DNA from: Acidimicrobiia bacterium
Lineage (GTDB): Bacteria; Actinomycetota; Acidimicrobiia; Spongiisociales; UBA5794
NCBI GenBank assembly: GCA_029287195.1
Contig: JARFRN010000153.1
Span: 1-35,492 of the forward strand
Length of the DNA stretch: 35,492 nt
Direction: 5' to 3'
Below the pieces are notes generated by a model that was not told the origin of the DNA, ran no database searches, and saw nothing but the letters and a program-made list of their open reading frames with translations. A program made the translations under genes and the position numbers. Of this stretch, positions 16,467 to 24,699 are shown in pieces; within the stretch, counting starts at the first letter, position 1; every line of letters begins with the position of its first letter.

Positions 16467-18148
16467 TCGAGGTTCACCGGGCGCCACCACACGCTGCGCA
16501 ACGCTGCCCCTGCGAGAGCTACCAGCAGAAACGCAACTGCGGCAACCGCCGGGAGACTCGAATCAGGATTGCCGGGCCGCGGCTGGCCGAACTGCCAGAA
16601 GAACTCGATCGCCGGTACCAGCAGCGGACCCGTGATTGCCGTCGTCAGCACGAAGGCCACGAGTCTGGTCCGCGAGTTCGACTGCAGATTGAGTGCAATC
16701 CCGAGTCCCAACACCGGCCAGACGAACAGGTAGCTGGTTCCGGGCAGGGCGGCAACCGTCAGCAAGCCGAGTAAGAGCCACACGAGCGCCGCGGCCGCTC
16801 CCGTCCCTTGGGGTTCGAATCGTCTAGTGGCGCGGTTCGTCAGCCAGATGACGATTCCGCCGACGATGGCGAGGTAGCCGTAGGCCTCCAGCACCGTTGG
16901 TGTTTCCCGGACGATCGTGATGGCAATCCACAACAGTGTTCCGACTATGGAGGCAGCGATCGCAGCAAGCAGTGTCGTTCCGGTTGCGGCAAGCATCCGG
17001 GTGGGGGATAACGCCCTGCGGCGAGCTGCCAGCATAACGAGGCCCGCGCCGACCGTCAGGATCGGCCACCCGAACCACGCCGGATACTTCATGAACATGG
17101 GCCGCAGCGTGAAGTACACATTCGAGCTGTCCGTACGGGGTCTCGCAAGATCCAGGTTTCCAAAATGGCGGACAACGCCGACGGCGTTGTCTCCGTGGTG
17201 TTGGAGTGACCGCAGGCTGACTGCATCGATGTTGTCGGCCGGTGTGTGGTAGATCGGCGAGCCCCGCATGTAGGCCAAGTGCAGGCCGGGGACCCCTGCG
17301 TTGCGGAACGGATCGAAATCGGTTCCGATCTCACCCATCGTACGGACGATCTCGGTCGCGAACGAGAATGCAACCGGTCGGTCGACGGCTTCGGAGTACT
17401 GGTCAATGATCCACGACTCTGCCCCGCTGATTTCTGCAACCATCGACGGGCCTGAACCCCCGGCGGCCTCGAAGTTGACCACGAACCCGATGTCTCCGGC
17501 GTCAGGATGCTCCTGGATGAATGCGGGAGATCCGAAGCGTGGCCACGGCTCCTCGCCGTCTGTGAAGAGCAGAATCACGTCGTTGCCGACCGGGTCGCCG
17601 GAAAGCATTACCTTCGCGGTCTCGAGGAGCACCGCAACTGCCGCACTGTTGTCGTTTGCCCCGGGGGTCGTGGGCATTGTGTCGTAGTGCGCCATGAGAG
17701 CAACGGCAGCCTCACCGCCCTGGCCCGGGATGCGGGCCACGATATTGGTGATATCGACGATGCCTCCTGGATCGAAGAAGGGATCGGGGGCCTGCGTTTG
17801 CTGTAGCTCGGGCTCGATTCCGAGCCGCCCCAACTCCGCGACGATGTATTCCCGAACCTCAGCAATCTCGGGGGTTCCCATCGGGTGTGGCTCTTGGGCG
17901 ATGACCAGGACGTGCTGCATCGCCGCTCCGGCCGAGAATGTGTCCGGTGCGGCAGCTTCATTGGGAGGTGGCGCCGCGATCGAGTAGAAGCCGATCGCAA
18001 TGAACAGGATCACGATCAGCCAGCTCACTTCCGTTGCGATGCCGCGGAGGTAGCCGGCGGTAGGTCGTTGTTCCAAGGTCGCCCCCGACGGATTTGGATC
18101 CCAGCATGTATGTGGCGGCGTGCGCTGTAAAGGGCCGACCGGCTCCAA
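16463..18148 (-). CDS. M28 family zinc peptidase with N-terminal anchor and multi-pass C-terminal region
   Basis: The 561-residue product has one membrane segment (about 42-58), an M28 aminopeptidase-type domain (about 75-335) and several hydrophobic helices (about 355-550). Di-zinc ligands are visible in order: H154 and D156 (MAHYDTMP), D166 (GANDNS), the E199/E200 pair (FTDGEE; catalytic Glu and ligand), E227 (NFEAAG) and H301 (YHTPADN). The layout of an M28 domain followed by membrane helices resembles the ERMP1/Fxna and bacterial membrane M28 group. The catalytic domain should face outside and trim peptides. The start is uncertain: 18148 is the longest, and a TTG at 18076 (LEQRPTAGY) is possible. 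It lies 31 bases downstream of the SDR/DUF2867 gene on the same strand, so cotranscription is likely. Confidence 0.88.
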   Translation of the reverse strand: MEPVGPLQRTPPHTCWDPNPSGATLEQRPTAGYLRGIATEVSWLIVILFIAIGFYSIAAPPPNEAAAPDTFSAGAAMQHVLVIAQEPHPMGTPEIAEVREYIVAELGRLGIEPELQQTQAPDPFFDPGGIVDITNIVARIPGQGGEAAVALMAHYDTMPTTPGANDNSAAVAVLLETAKVMLSGDPVGNDVILLFTDGEEPWPRFGSPAFIQEHPDAGDIGFVVNFEAAGGSGPSMVAEISGAESWIIDQYSEAVDRPVAFSFATEIVRTMGEIGTDFDPFRNAGVPGLHLAYMRGSPIYHTPADNIDAVSLRSLQHHGDNAVGVVRHFGNLDLARPRTDSSNVYFTLRPMFMKYPAWFGWPILTVGAGLVMLAARRRALSPTRMLAATGTTLLAAIAASIVGTLLWIAITIVRETPTVLEAYGYLAIVGGIVIWLTNRATRRFEPQGTGAAAALVWLLLGLLTVAALPGTSYLFVWPVLGLGIALNLQSNSRTRLVAFVLTTAITGPLLVPAIEFFWQFGQPRPGNPDSSLPAVAAVAFLLVALAGAALRSVWWRPVNLD

Positions 18149-18179
18149 AGAGTAGGTGCCGGTCTAGAGCGGTGCGGGT

Positions 18180-19622
18180 CTACTGCCGGACGGAGCGGTG
18201 GGCTGCTGCTTCGACGATTTTGCGTGCCATCCGCTCGAAGATGATGTTGTGGGCTGGAAGCAGCACAAACCAGTAGAGGCGGCCCGCCAGACCTCGGGGT
18301 CGGAAGTAGGCAGTCTGAACCAGGATGCGTTCCTCTCCGCCAGTTTCTTCGATGCGCCAATCGAGCCAGGCGTCACCGGGCAGCTTCATCTCAGCCGAGA
18401 GCTGCAGATGCTCGTCGCTGGCGACGGAACTGACCCGCCAGAAGTCGATGGTGTCGTGCAGGCGCACATCGTCCGGATGGCGGCGTCCGCGACGCAGCCC
18501 GACTCCACCGACCAGAATGTCGAACAAGCCGCGGAGCTGCCAGACCCAGTTGAATGCGTAGTAGCCGGTGGCGCCACCGATCCGGCTGAAAGCCCAGAAG
18601 AGATCTTCCGCAGATGCCGCGGCCGGCACCTCCTTGCGATCGACGAGAAGAGTGCCGCCCGACCAGGCGGGATCCCAGGAGAAGGCCTGCGCAGGGCTGG
18701 AGCTGGCATCGGACCAGCGGCTGGGAACATCAGCTTCAGAATGATCCAGCGCTCGCTCGATGGCGGAGCGCAGCGACATGGTTGCGACGCCGAACCGGCT
18801 TGCCTCCGTGCTCTGGACTGTCACTTCGTTGCGAAGAGAATCCACCAGGGGGCGGGCAACTCCCACAGGTAGTGGGGTAACGAGCCCGATCCACAGCGAA
18901 GAAAGGCGCGGCGACAACACCGGGACCGGGATGATGAATCGCTTCCTGAGCCCGGCGATCTCGGCATAGGTTTGCATCATCTCTCGATACGTCACAACGT
19001 CCGGGCCACCAATCTCGTAGACGTGACTCCCGGCAGTATCTTCGAGCGCCGCGATGAGGAAGGAGAGTACGTCGCGTATAGCTATCGGCTGGCACCTCGT
19101 CTCCACCCAGCGGGGCGTCGTCATCACGGGCAGCACCTCGGTGAGATAGCGAAGCATCTCGAACGAAACCGATCCGGATCCGATCACGACAGCCGCCCGC
19201 AATTCAGTGACCGGAGTGTCTCCCGCCGTCAGGGCCTCACCGACCTCATGGCGACTCGAAAGGTGTGAAGAGAGCTGGTCACCTGTGCCCAACCCGCCCA
19301 GGTAAACGATGCGCTGCAGCTCATTCGACTCTGCGGCTGCTGCGAAGTTGAGAGCAGCCACCCGGTCGGCGTCGGCAAACTGCTCCGTCGAGCCCATCGA
19401 GTGAATCAGGTAATAGGCGACTTCACAACCGCGCAAGGCGCTTTTCGCCTGAGCTGAATCGAGCACGTCGCACTCACGTACGTCGACTCGAGCTCGCCAT
19501 GGTCGGTCATCGAGCTTCCCGGGATTGCGCGCCAGACAAACGACTTCGTGCCCCTCAGCGAGTAGCCGCGGGACCAGTCGTCCTCCGATGTAGCCGGTGG
19601 CGCCGGTAACTGCGATCTTCAT
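18180..19622 (-). CDS. NAD(P)-binding SDR-type protein with C-terminal DUF2867 domain
   Basis: The 480-residue protein starts at ATG 19622, three bases after AGGAC. Residues 1 to about 280 form an atypical extended SDR/NmrA-like domain with the nucleotide-binding VTGATGYIGGRLVPRLL motif, CDVLD, and AYYLIHSMGS. Residues about 310-478 match DUF2867, with DIFDWRVxx-type text (DTIDFWRVSS), PGDAWLDWRI and RPRGLAGRLYWFVLLPAHNIIFERMARKIVE. This two-domain architecture is common in actinobacteria and its reaction is undetermined; a reductase or redox sensor acting on a lipid or quinone has been supposed for relatives, without proof here. It is probably the first gene of a two-gene unit with the M28 peptidase and is divergent from the mechanosensitive channel gene. 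Confidence 0.88.
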   Translation of the reverse strand: MKIAVTGATGYIGGRLVPRLLAEGHEVVCLARNPGKLDDRPWRARVDVRECDVLDSAQAKSALRGCEVAYYLIHSMGSTEQFADADRVAALNFAAAAESNELQRIVYLGGLGTGDQLSSHLSSRHEVGEALTAGDTPVTELRAAVVIGSGSVSFEMLRYLTEVLPVMTTPRWVETRCQPIAIRDVLSFLIAALEDTAGSHVYEIGGPDVVTYREMMQTYAEIAGLRKRFIIPVPVLSPRLSSLWIGLVTPLPVGVARPLVDSLRNEVTVQSTEASRFGVATMSLRSAIERALDHSEADVPSRWSDASSSPAQAFSWDPAWSGGTLLVDRKEVPAAASAEDLFWAFSRIGGATGYYAFNWVWQLRGLFDILVGGVGLRRGRRHPDDVRLHDTIDFWRVSSVASDEHLQLSAEMKLPGDAWLDWRIEETGGEERILVQTAYFRPRGLAGRLYWFVLLPAHNIIFERMARKIVEAAAHRSVRQ

Positions 19623-19716
19623 CAAGTCCTATTCGTTGCCTGGGCTCGGCTGGATCGATCTCGCAGAAGTCGTGATCGCAGTGCCGGGTCGTGTAGCGTC
19701 ATCTGCCGGAGGACAA

Positions 19717-20616
19717 ATGGAATGGTCGGAAACAACCAGCGAGATAGTCGGGTCGGTGTCGTTAGTAGTCGGGCTGTTTCTGCTGCGCTGGCTGATACTC
19801 CACTACGTTCATCGTAACATCGACGAACCCGAGACCTGGTTCCGCGCCAAGCAAATTGCGACATACACGACCACGATCGTGGCCATCATCACGCTTGCCT
19901 GGATCTGGGTGGATGCCTTTGATGCGCTCCCTACCTACCTCGGCCTCGTGTCGGCTGGTGTCGCTATCGCTCTCTCGGACCTGCTGAAGAACATGGCCGG
20001 GTGGTTGTTCATCCTCGTTCGCCGCCCCCTGCGAATCGGCGATCGAATCGAGGTCAATGGAACCGCCGGTGACGTGGTCGACATCCGACTGTTTCGCTTC
20101 TCGCTGATGGAGATCGGCAAATGGGTGCATGCCGATCAGTCGACCGGTCGCTTGGTGCACGTTCCCAACGGTGTCGTTTTCACGACCGCGATCGCGAATT
20201 ACACCGAAGGTTTCGAGCATATCTGGCATGAGATCCCGGTTCTGATCACATTCGAGTCGAACTGGCAGAAGGCGCGTCGGATCATCCGCGAGGAGATTGA
20301 CGCCGCTTCCAGTTTCGACGCCGATGCGCTGCGACTACTGCGCGAGGCAGCTCGCGAGTACCAGATCAAGATCGGGACTCTGACCCCGATCGTTTACTTG
20401 AAGGTCGAGGACTCGGGGGTGCTTCTCACCGGACGGCTCCTGACTCCGGCCCGCGAGCGCCGTCTGCTCGACGAACGCGTTTGGTCGGCTCTGCTGACCC
20501 GCTTTGCCGAAGAAGACGACATCGACCTCGCCTATCCAACGGTCCGCACCTACTTCGCAGGTCCGGTTGCGGTCGGCAGGTCCGAAGACATCGATCCGAA
20601 CGCCGGTGAGTCATAG
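19717..20616 (+). CDS. MscS-family mechanosensitive ion channel
   Basis: ATG 19717 follows GGAGG by four bases, with TAGCGT at 19694-19699 as a likely -10. The 299-residue protein has three membrane helices: about 11-30, about 46-68, and the pore helix region AGVAIALSDLLKNMAGWLFILVRRP. This is followed by the MscS beta domain (LRIGDRIEVNGTAGDVVDIRLFRFSLMEI, then VPNGVVFTTAIANYT), which is diagnostic. The C-terminal alpha/beta domain (about 175-285) forms the cytosolic vestibule in known channels. MscS channels open under membrane tension to release osmolytes after hypo-osmotic shock. A longer in-frame upstream extension lacks a start signal and would not fit the family. The 3' end overlaps the convergent lipoprotein gene by six bases. 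Confidence 0.92.
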   Translation: MEWSETTSEIVGSVSLVVGLFLLRWLILHYVHRNIDEPETWFRAKQIATYTTTIVAIITLAWIWVDAFDALPTYLGLVSAGVAIALSDLLKNMAGWLFILVRRPLRIGDRIEVNGTAGDVVDIRLFRFSLMEIGKWVHADQSTGRLVHVPNGVVFTTAIANYTEGFEHIWHEIPVLITFESNWQKARRIIREEIDAASSFDADALRLLREAAREYQIKIGTLTPIVYLKVEDSGVLLTGRLLTPARERRLLDERVWSALLTRFAEEDDIDLAYPTVRTYFAGPVAVGRSEDIDPNAGES

Positions 20617-21438
20617 CCCGGCGGCTAGCTCTCTCACCAAAGAGGAGGCACCACCGACGACCGGCTCGCCGTGTCCGAACAACGCCGTTTCGAACGTGAG
20701 GGCTGCCATCTTCCCGATCGATTCGTTGGCGAGGGCCATGTCACCGGTGAACTGAGGGTTGGCACCGGCGATGCCTCCGTCGGCTCCGTTCATAGCATCT
20801 CCGGCCACGAGCAGTCCTCCGGCTCGATCGAATACCGAGATGTGACCGGGGGTGTGGCCCGGGGTCTCGATTATCTCGAGACCGAAGACCGTGTCGCCGT
20901 CACCGACAGGGGTGATCGCGCGTGGGGAGTCGATCCCTGCGATGTCGGCGGCGCCGGCATAGGGAATTGCGTCGGGCGCGAGATCCAGCACCGCGGGGAG
21001 ACTTCCTTGGTGATCGTTGTGCAGGTGGGTGACGATGACGTGGGAAACGTCTTCCCAGCCGAGCCCCAGGGTGGCAAGGCTGCCCACAATGGCACCTTCG
21101 CTGCCCTCGACCCCGGTATCGACGATGGTGGCTTCGCCGTGGCGCGCCAGGATGTACGCCGAGACGAATCCCAGATCGACACGCTCCCATGTGAGCGTAT
21201 CGTCTCCCGGTGGGCTCGTCGTTGTGGCGGCGGTGGTCTGTGGTGAGCTCGTTTGTGGCGAAGTCGTCGCGGGCGAAGTCGTCCCCGGCGGCTCAGTGCT
21301 TCCGGCTGCGGCAATCGAGGTGGTAGCTGCTCCAGAATCGTCCTCGCCGGCGCAGGCAACCGCGGCCAGCCCGAACACCGCTACGGCCAGCGTCCCTTTC
21401 CCGAGATCCATCACAAAGGCACGACGGCTCATGCTCAT
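20611..21438 (-). CDS. Metallo-beta-lactamase-fold lipoprotein hydrolase, Tat-type signal
   Basis: ATG 21438 follows GGAGGGAG by six bases. The 275-residue protein begins MSMSRRAFVMDLGKG, a twin-arginine export signal, and has a lipobox-like AAVAC with C29 as the lipidation site. A Thr/Ser/Pro-rich linker (about 32-78) leads to a metallo-beta-lactamase fold (about 80-275). Metal ligands are the THLHNDH motif (H138, H140, D142, H143), H199 (HTPGH) and D214 (VAGDAMNG), with a final FGHGEP histidine. The fold hosts lactonases, glyoxalase II-like thioesterases and others, so the substrate cannot be named. Export via Tat suggests folding with metal in the cytoplasm before anchoring outside. The site is divergent from the AlkC-like gene. 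Confidence 0.88.
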   Translation of the reverse strand: MSMSRRAFVMDLGKGTLAVAVFGLAAVACAGEDDSGAATTSIAAAGSTEPPGTTSPATTSPQTSSPQTTAATTTSPPGDDTLTWERVDLGFVSAYILARHGEATIVDTGVEGSEGAIVGSLATLGLGWEDVSHVIVTHLHNDHQGSLPAVLDLAPDAIPYAGAADIAGIDSPRAITPVGDGDTVFGLEIIETPGHTPGHISVFDRAGGLLVAGDAMNGADGGIAGANPQFTGDMALANESIGKMAALTFETALFGHGEPVVGGASSLVRELAAGL

Positions 21439-21554
21439 GTTCAACTCCCTCCGACCTAGCTGCGAGCGTAGCGATGGATCGGAGCAACTTCGACGCTCCG
21501 GCGTAGCCAGGGCCCCTATCGGGGTCCCATGTACGCCGGACGCTGATTCGTCGC

Positions 21555-21560
21555 TAGCGT
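21555..21560 (+). promoter_or_regulatory. Leaderless -10 element before the AlkC-like gene
   Basis: TAGCGT ends exactly six bases before ATG 21567, with no Shine-Dalgarno sequence in between. Confidence 0.55.
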
Positions 21561-21566
21561 TGGCTC

Positions 21567-22664
21567 ATGAGCGACGCTCCGGTGCTCAAAGACTTCATCG
21601 ATCGCAGGTCGGTAGCCGCCGTTGTCTCCGCAGTCGCAACAGCAGCCGGCGGCTTCGACGAGGACATCATCCTCGAACACATCTTCGACCACGAGTGGGA
21701 GCGGAGGGCGCTCAAGCAGCGCATCCGTCATATCGCAGTGTCCATCCGCCCCCATCTTCCCGACGACTATGCGGCGGCATTGCAGATCATGCGTCAAGCC
21801 GCGCCGGGCGTCGACGGCGGCGGGATGTCGTTGTGGGCATTCAACGACTTCGTCGAGGAGTACGGCGTCGACGATCCCGATCTGTCGCTGCCGGCTCTGG
21901 AGCAGTTCACCGAGCTTGCCTCCAGCGAGTTTGCCGTGCGCCCCTTCATCGTCGAGTACCCGGAGCGCATGGCGACGCAGATGCTGGCATGGGCGAGAGA
22001 TCCCAGCCCACAGGTACGCCGACTGGCCAGCGAGGGTTTTCGGCCCCGGCTCCCTTGGGGTATGGGTCTTCCCGAGCTCAAAAAGGATCCGGCCCCGATC
22101 ATCCCTGTCCTCGAGGAACTGAAAAGGGACCCTTGCGATGATGTGCGGCGCAGCGTTGCCAACAACCTCAACGACATAAGCAAGGACCACCCACAGCTCG
22201 TGGTCGACTTGCTAACGGAGTGGGCCGACGACTCTTCCGAGATGGACGCACTGATCAAGCATGCCTTACGCACGCTGCTCAAGCAGGGTCACCCGGGAGC
22301 CCTCGAGCTGCTGGGATTCCGGCGAGACGCCCGGGTCGACCTGATTGCGGCCGTAGTCGACCCTGTGGTGGTTCGAGTGGGGGACGGCACAGTGCTGAGC
22401 CTCGAAATCCGATCCACCACCGATGCCGTCCAGAGGCTGATGGTGGATTACGCAGTGGTTTTCCAGAATGCCTCGGGTACCGGCTCGCGCAAGGTCTACA
22501 AAGGTGTGGTCGTCGACCTCGCTGGAGGTGAGAGTTTCGCGCTGAGCCGCAAGATCAGCCTTGCCCAGCGCACCACCCGACGGATTATCGCAGGACCTCA
22601 CTCGGTCGAGGTTCAGGTGAATGGCGACGTTCTCGCTCGGGTCCGGTTCGATGTGGTCGAGTAG
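21567..22664 (+). CDS. AlkC-like DNA alkylation repair glycosylase (HEAT repeats plus Ig-like domain)
   Basis: The 365-residue protein is an alpha-helical HEAT-like repeat protein of the AlkC/AlkD superfamily. Diagnostic text is ASSEFAVRPFI (119-128), RDPSPQVRRLASEGFRPRLPWG (144-165) and RDPCDDVRRSVANNLNDISKDHP (187-209), which line the DNA-binding concave face in known structures. Residues about 260-365 are beta-rich (VLSLEIRSTTDAVQRLMVDYAVVF... SVEVQVNGDVLARVRFDVVE) and fit the C-terminal Ig-like domain that distinguishes AlkC from AlkD. The family excises N3-methylated bases such as 3-methyladenine and 3-methylcytosine without flipping them fully. The start is supported by TAGCGT at 21555-21560. 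Its 3' end overlaps a convergent uracil-DNA-glycosylase-family gene by 80 bases. Confidence 0.85.
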   Translation: MSDAPVLKDFIDRRSVAAVVSAVATAAGGFDEDIILEHIFDHEWERRALKQRIRHIAVSIRPHLPDDYAAALQIMRQAAPGVDGGGMSLWAFNDFVEEYGVDDPDLSLPALEQFTELASSEFAVRPFIVEYPERMATQMLAWARDPSPQVRRLASEGFRPRLPWGMGLPELKKDPAPIIPVLEELKRDPCDDVRRSVANNLNDISKDHPQLVVDLLTEWADDSSEMDALIKHALRTLLKQGHPGALELLGFRRDARVDLIAAVVDPVVVRVGDGTVLSLEIRSTTDAVQRLMVDYAVVFQNASGTGSRKVYKGVVVDLAGGESFALSRKISLAQRTTRRIIAGPHSVEVQVNGDVLARVRFDVVE

Positions 22665-23274
22665 ACATGCTGTGCGCAACCTCGATGGCATTGCGGATGT
22701 CCACTGCAATCACGTCTTGGCGATCGCCCTCGATTTCTAGATTCTTGCGCGACGCCGGGTAGGAGGGGAACAAGCTGACGTTGCCCAAGCGGTACTCGTG
22801 TCCTTTCACCACGTACGCGGAACCGGTTGGGATTGCTGGCTCGCCGGTGCGACGGATGGCGACTTCATTGATCGCCTTGATGGCGGTGTTGCCCATCAGA
22901 AGGATCGAGCGGACGTTCGGGAACTGATCCAGCTCCGCTTCGAGATAGTACGAGCAATTGGCAACGGTGTCGGGACGCAGTCCGTATCCGGCTTTGGGAC
23001 ACTTGACGGCGGTCGTCATGTAGACACCGAGGCGACGGATGTCCTCGATGCTGTAGACGTTGTAGCCGGCCGCGCGGAAGGCGGCGATAGTTTCGGCACG
23101 CACTATCGGGTCGTCGTAGTCGGTGGCATCCGATGCATCGGCGGGTGGGTCGGCGGAGATCATGATGACCCGAATCTGATCGCGTCGGGCGGGCAGGTTG
23201 GGTCGTACATTGGCCCCGTGCTGTACATCCGTGCAGGGGAAATCAACACAGTGATTCAAGTCACCGGCGAGCAT
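22585..23274 (-). CDS. Uracil-DNA glycosylase superfamily protein with an antisense-derived C-terminal tail
   Basis: ATG 23274 follows ACGGAGGT by four bases. The 229-residue protein keeps the UDG-superfamily order: a first strand (IRVIMISADPP, 34-44), YMTTAVKC (85-92), SILLMGNTAIKAIN (123-136) and SLFPSYPASRKN (167-178). Four cysteines (C9, C14, C92, C107) resemble the 4Fe-4S set of family 4/5 enzymes but with wider N-terminal spacing. The usual GExPG and HPS catalytic motifs are replaced by SADPP and YPAS, so base-excision activity is not certain. The recognisable domain ends near residue 198. The remaining basic tail lies almost wholly within the 80-base overlap with the AlkC-like gene, suggesting that a stop codon was lost. 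Confidence 0.75.
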   Translation of the reverse strand: MLAGDLNHCVDFPCTDVQHGANVRPNLPARRDQIRVIMISADPPADASDATDYDDPIVRAETIAAFRAAGYNVYSIEDIRRLGVYMTTAVKCPKAGYGLRPDTVANCSYYLEAELDQFPNVRSILLMGNTAIKAINEVAIRRTGEPAIPTGSAYVVKGHEYRLGNVSLFPSYPASRKNLEIEGDRQDVIAVDIRNAIEVAHSMSTRPHRTGPERERRHSPEPRPSEVLR

Positions 23275-23361
23275 GCGCACCTCCGTTGGCAAACGGCGAC
23301 GCCCTCCTACCGATCTCAGTATGCATCCTGCCGGGGCTTATGCGAAGAAGTTTCTCCGGCT

Positions 23362-23874
23362 CTATTCGTCGGCGACTTCGTGCTCGGGGAGGGGGTTCGC
23401 CTCCAGCCATCGAACAAGCGCAAGCTCCATCTCCACGTGGAAGTGTCGGTAGTACGACTCGGCTCGTTCCAGTCGTTCGGTGGCGAGTGGCCCGATTTCC
23501 TTGTTGTGCCGAGCCTTCTCGATGATGTCGATCATGTGGATGGCACCCTCGACGCGGCGTTTGCTCATCTCGACCAGTGGATCCGGGTGAACCCGAAAGC
23601 GGTCTCGTCTATGTCCCGGTAACGAGACTCTCTCGACAAAACCGAGAGTCTCGAGCAGCCGAATCATCGTGCTGACGGAACCGGTGGAGGCCTGAAGCAA
23701 ATCGGTCAACTCGGCCTGGGTCACATAGGGTCGCTCGGTGAGTATCAAAAACGCAAAGATCCGGCCGCCCATCCGAGGAAAGCCGAACTGTTCGAACATA
23801 AGGCTGAACGACTCGACCGTCTCCGCTAAGCCGGGCGACATCAACGGGACATCGTTCTTGACAGGTTCTTCCAC
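23362..23874 (-). CDS. MarR/GbsR-type winged-helix transcriptional regulator
   Basis: GTG 23874 follows AGGAGG by six to seven bases. The 170-residue protein has a winged-helix domain (about 15-95): FGFPRMGGRIFAFLILTERPYVTQAELTDLLQASTGSVSTMIRLLETLGFVERVSLPGHRRDRFRVH. The RIFAFLL-x-S-SVSxMxRxL pattern is that of the GbsR/MarR-like group. The C-terminal helices (about 105-165) would dimerise. It is divergent from an ABC exporter pair, and an 11-bp inverted repeat lies between the genes, so repression of the transporter and of itself is likely. The inducer is unknown, probably a substrate of the transporter. It is 122 bases from the first ABC gene. Confidence 0.87.
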   Translation of the reverse strand: MEEPVKNDVPLMSPGLAETVESFSLMFEQFGFPRMGGRIFAFLILTERPYVTQAELTDLLQASTGSVSTMIRLLETLGFVERVSLPGHRRDRFRVHPDPLVEMSKRRVEGAIHMIDIIEKARHNKEIGPLATERLERAESYYRHFHVEMELALVRWLEANPLPEHEVADE

Positions 23875-23905
23875 GTGGTCCCTCCTGGATAGGGACTTTC
23901 GCCTC

Positions 23906-23932
23906 TATCAGTAATTTCAGTAATTACTGATA
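23906..23932. promoter_or_regulatory. Operator-like inverted repeat between the regulator and ABC genes
   Basis: TATCAGTAATT, five bases (TCAGT), AATTACTGATA is a perfect 11-bp dyad in an otherwise GC-rich genome. It also contains TCAGTAATT twice in direct orientation and the 12-bp palindrome CAGTAATTACTG (23919 onwards), so two overlapping dimer sites are possible. It would overlap or border the promoters of both divergent genes: a GATACT hexamer at 23938-23943 is a possible -10 for the ABC operon, with TTTCAG 17 bases upstream. The likely ligand is the adjacent MarR/GbsR-type protein. Confidence 0.75.
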
Positions 23933-23996
23933 TCGTTGATACTAGTGAATCGGATGGTGCTGTCAAGCAGCATCCCAGAGGGAGAAAGGCCAAGCC

Positions 23997-24695
23997 ATGA
24001 TCGAACTTCTCAATGTCTCGAAGAGGTTCGGGGACGGGGTCCCGATTGTTGCTCTGGCCGATGTCGACTTGAAGGTCGAAGCCGGTGAATTTGTCGTGGT
24101 GCTCGGCCCTTCGGGCAGTGGCAAGACAACCCTCCTCAACATGGTGGGGGCGCTCGACAACCCGAGTGAAGGCACCATCATCGTCGACGGCGTCGACATC
24201 TCGAACGCGACTCGCAGGCAACTGTTCGACTTCCGCCGCAACACCGTCAGCTTCATCTTCCAGAGCTTCAACATCTTCCCCGGTCTCACCGCCGCCGAGA
24301 ACGTTCAGTTCGGCGCTGATGCTGCGGGGCGCGGTGATGAGGTAAATCCTGCAGAGATCCTGGCGGCAGTGGGGCTCGGTGATCGTGTTGATCAGTTTCC
24401 CCACGAACTCTCCGGCGGTGAGCAGCAGCGAGTTGCCATCGCTCGAGCGCTTGCCACCGGCAATCCGGTGATGCTCGCCGACGAGCCGACCGGTGAACTC
24501 GACTTCGTCACCGGTGTTCAGATATTGGAGTTGCTCCAGAAGCAGGCCGCCGATGGCCGAGCAGTGCTCGTGGTGACTCACAACCGAGAGATTTCGCGCG
24601 TAGCCGACCGTGTCGTCGAGCTGAGCAGCGGACGGATCGTGAGTGACGGCCCTCCTGTGGGGGGCAAAGCGTCGCTCTCAGAACTGCACTGGTGA
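23997..24695 (+). CDS. ABC transporter ATP-binding protein (MacB/LolD type)
   Basis: The 232-residue protein has all ATPase motifs: Walker A GPSGSGKT (37-44), Q-loop Q89, signature LSGGEQQ (138-144), Walker B VMLADE (158-163), D-loop region PTGELD, and H-loop H195. The phrase [16 protein letters not shown] is typical of the MacB/LolD/FtsE branch that pairs with FtsX-like permeases. It would power the FtsX-like protein encoded four bases downstream. The start at ATG 23997 follows GAGGGAGAAAGG. Expression is probably controlled by the divergent regulator through the inverted repeat at 23906-23932. Confidence 0.95.
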   Translation: MIELLNVSKRFGDGVPIVALADVDLKVEAGEFVVVLGPSGSGKTTLLNMVGALDNPSEGTIIVDGVDISNATRRQLFDFRRNTVSFIFQSFNIFPGLTAAENVQFGADAAGRGDEVNPAEILAAVGLGDRVDQFPHELSGGEQQRVAIARALATGNPVMLADEPTGELDFVTGVQILELLQKQAADGRAVLVVTHNREISRVADRVVELSSGRIVSDGPPVGGKASLSELHW

Positions 24696-24699
24696 CATC

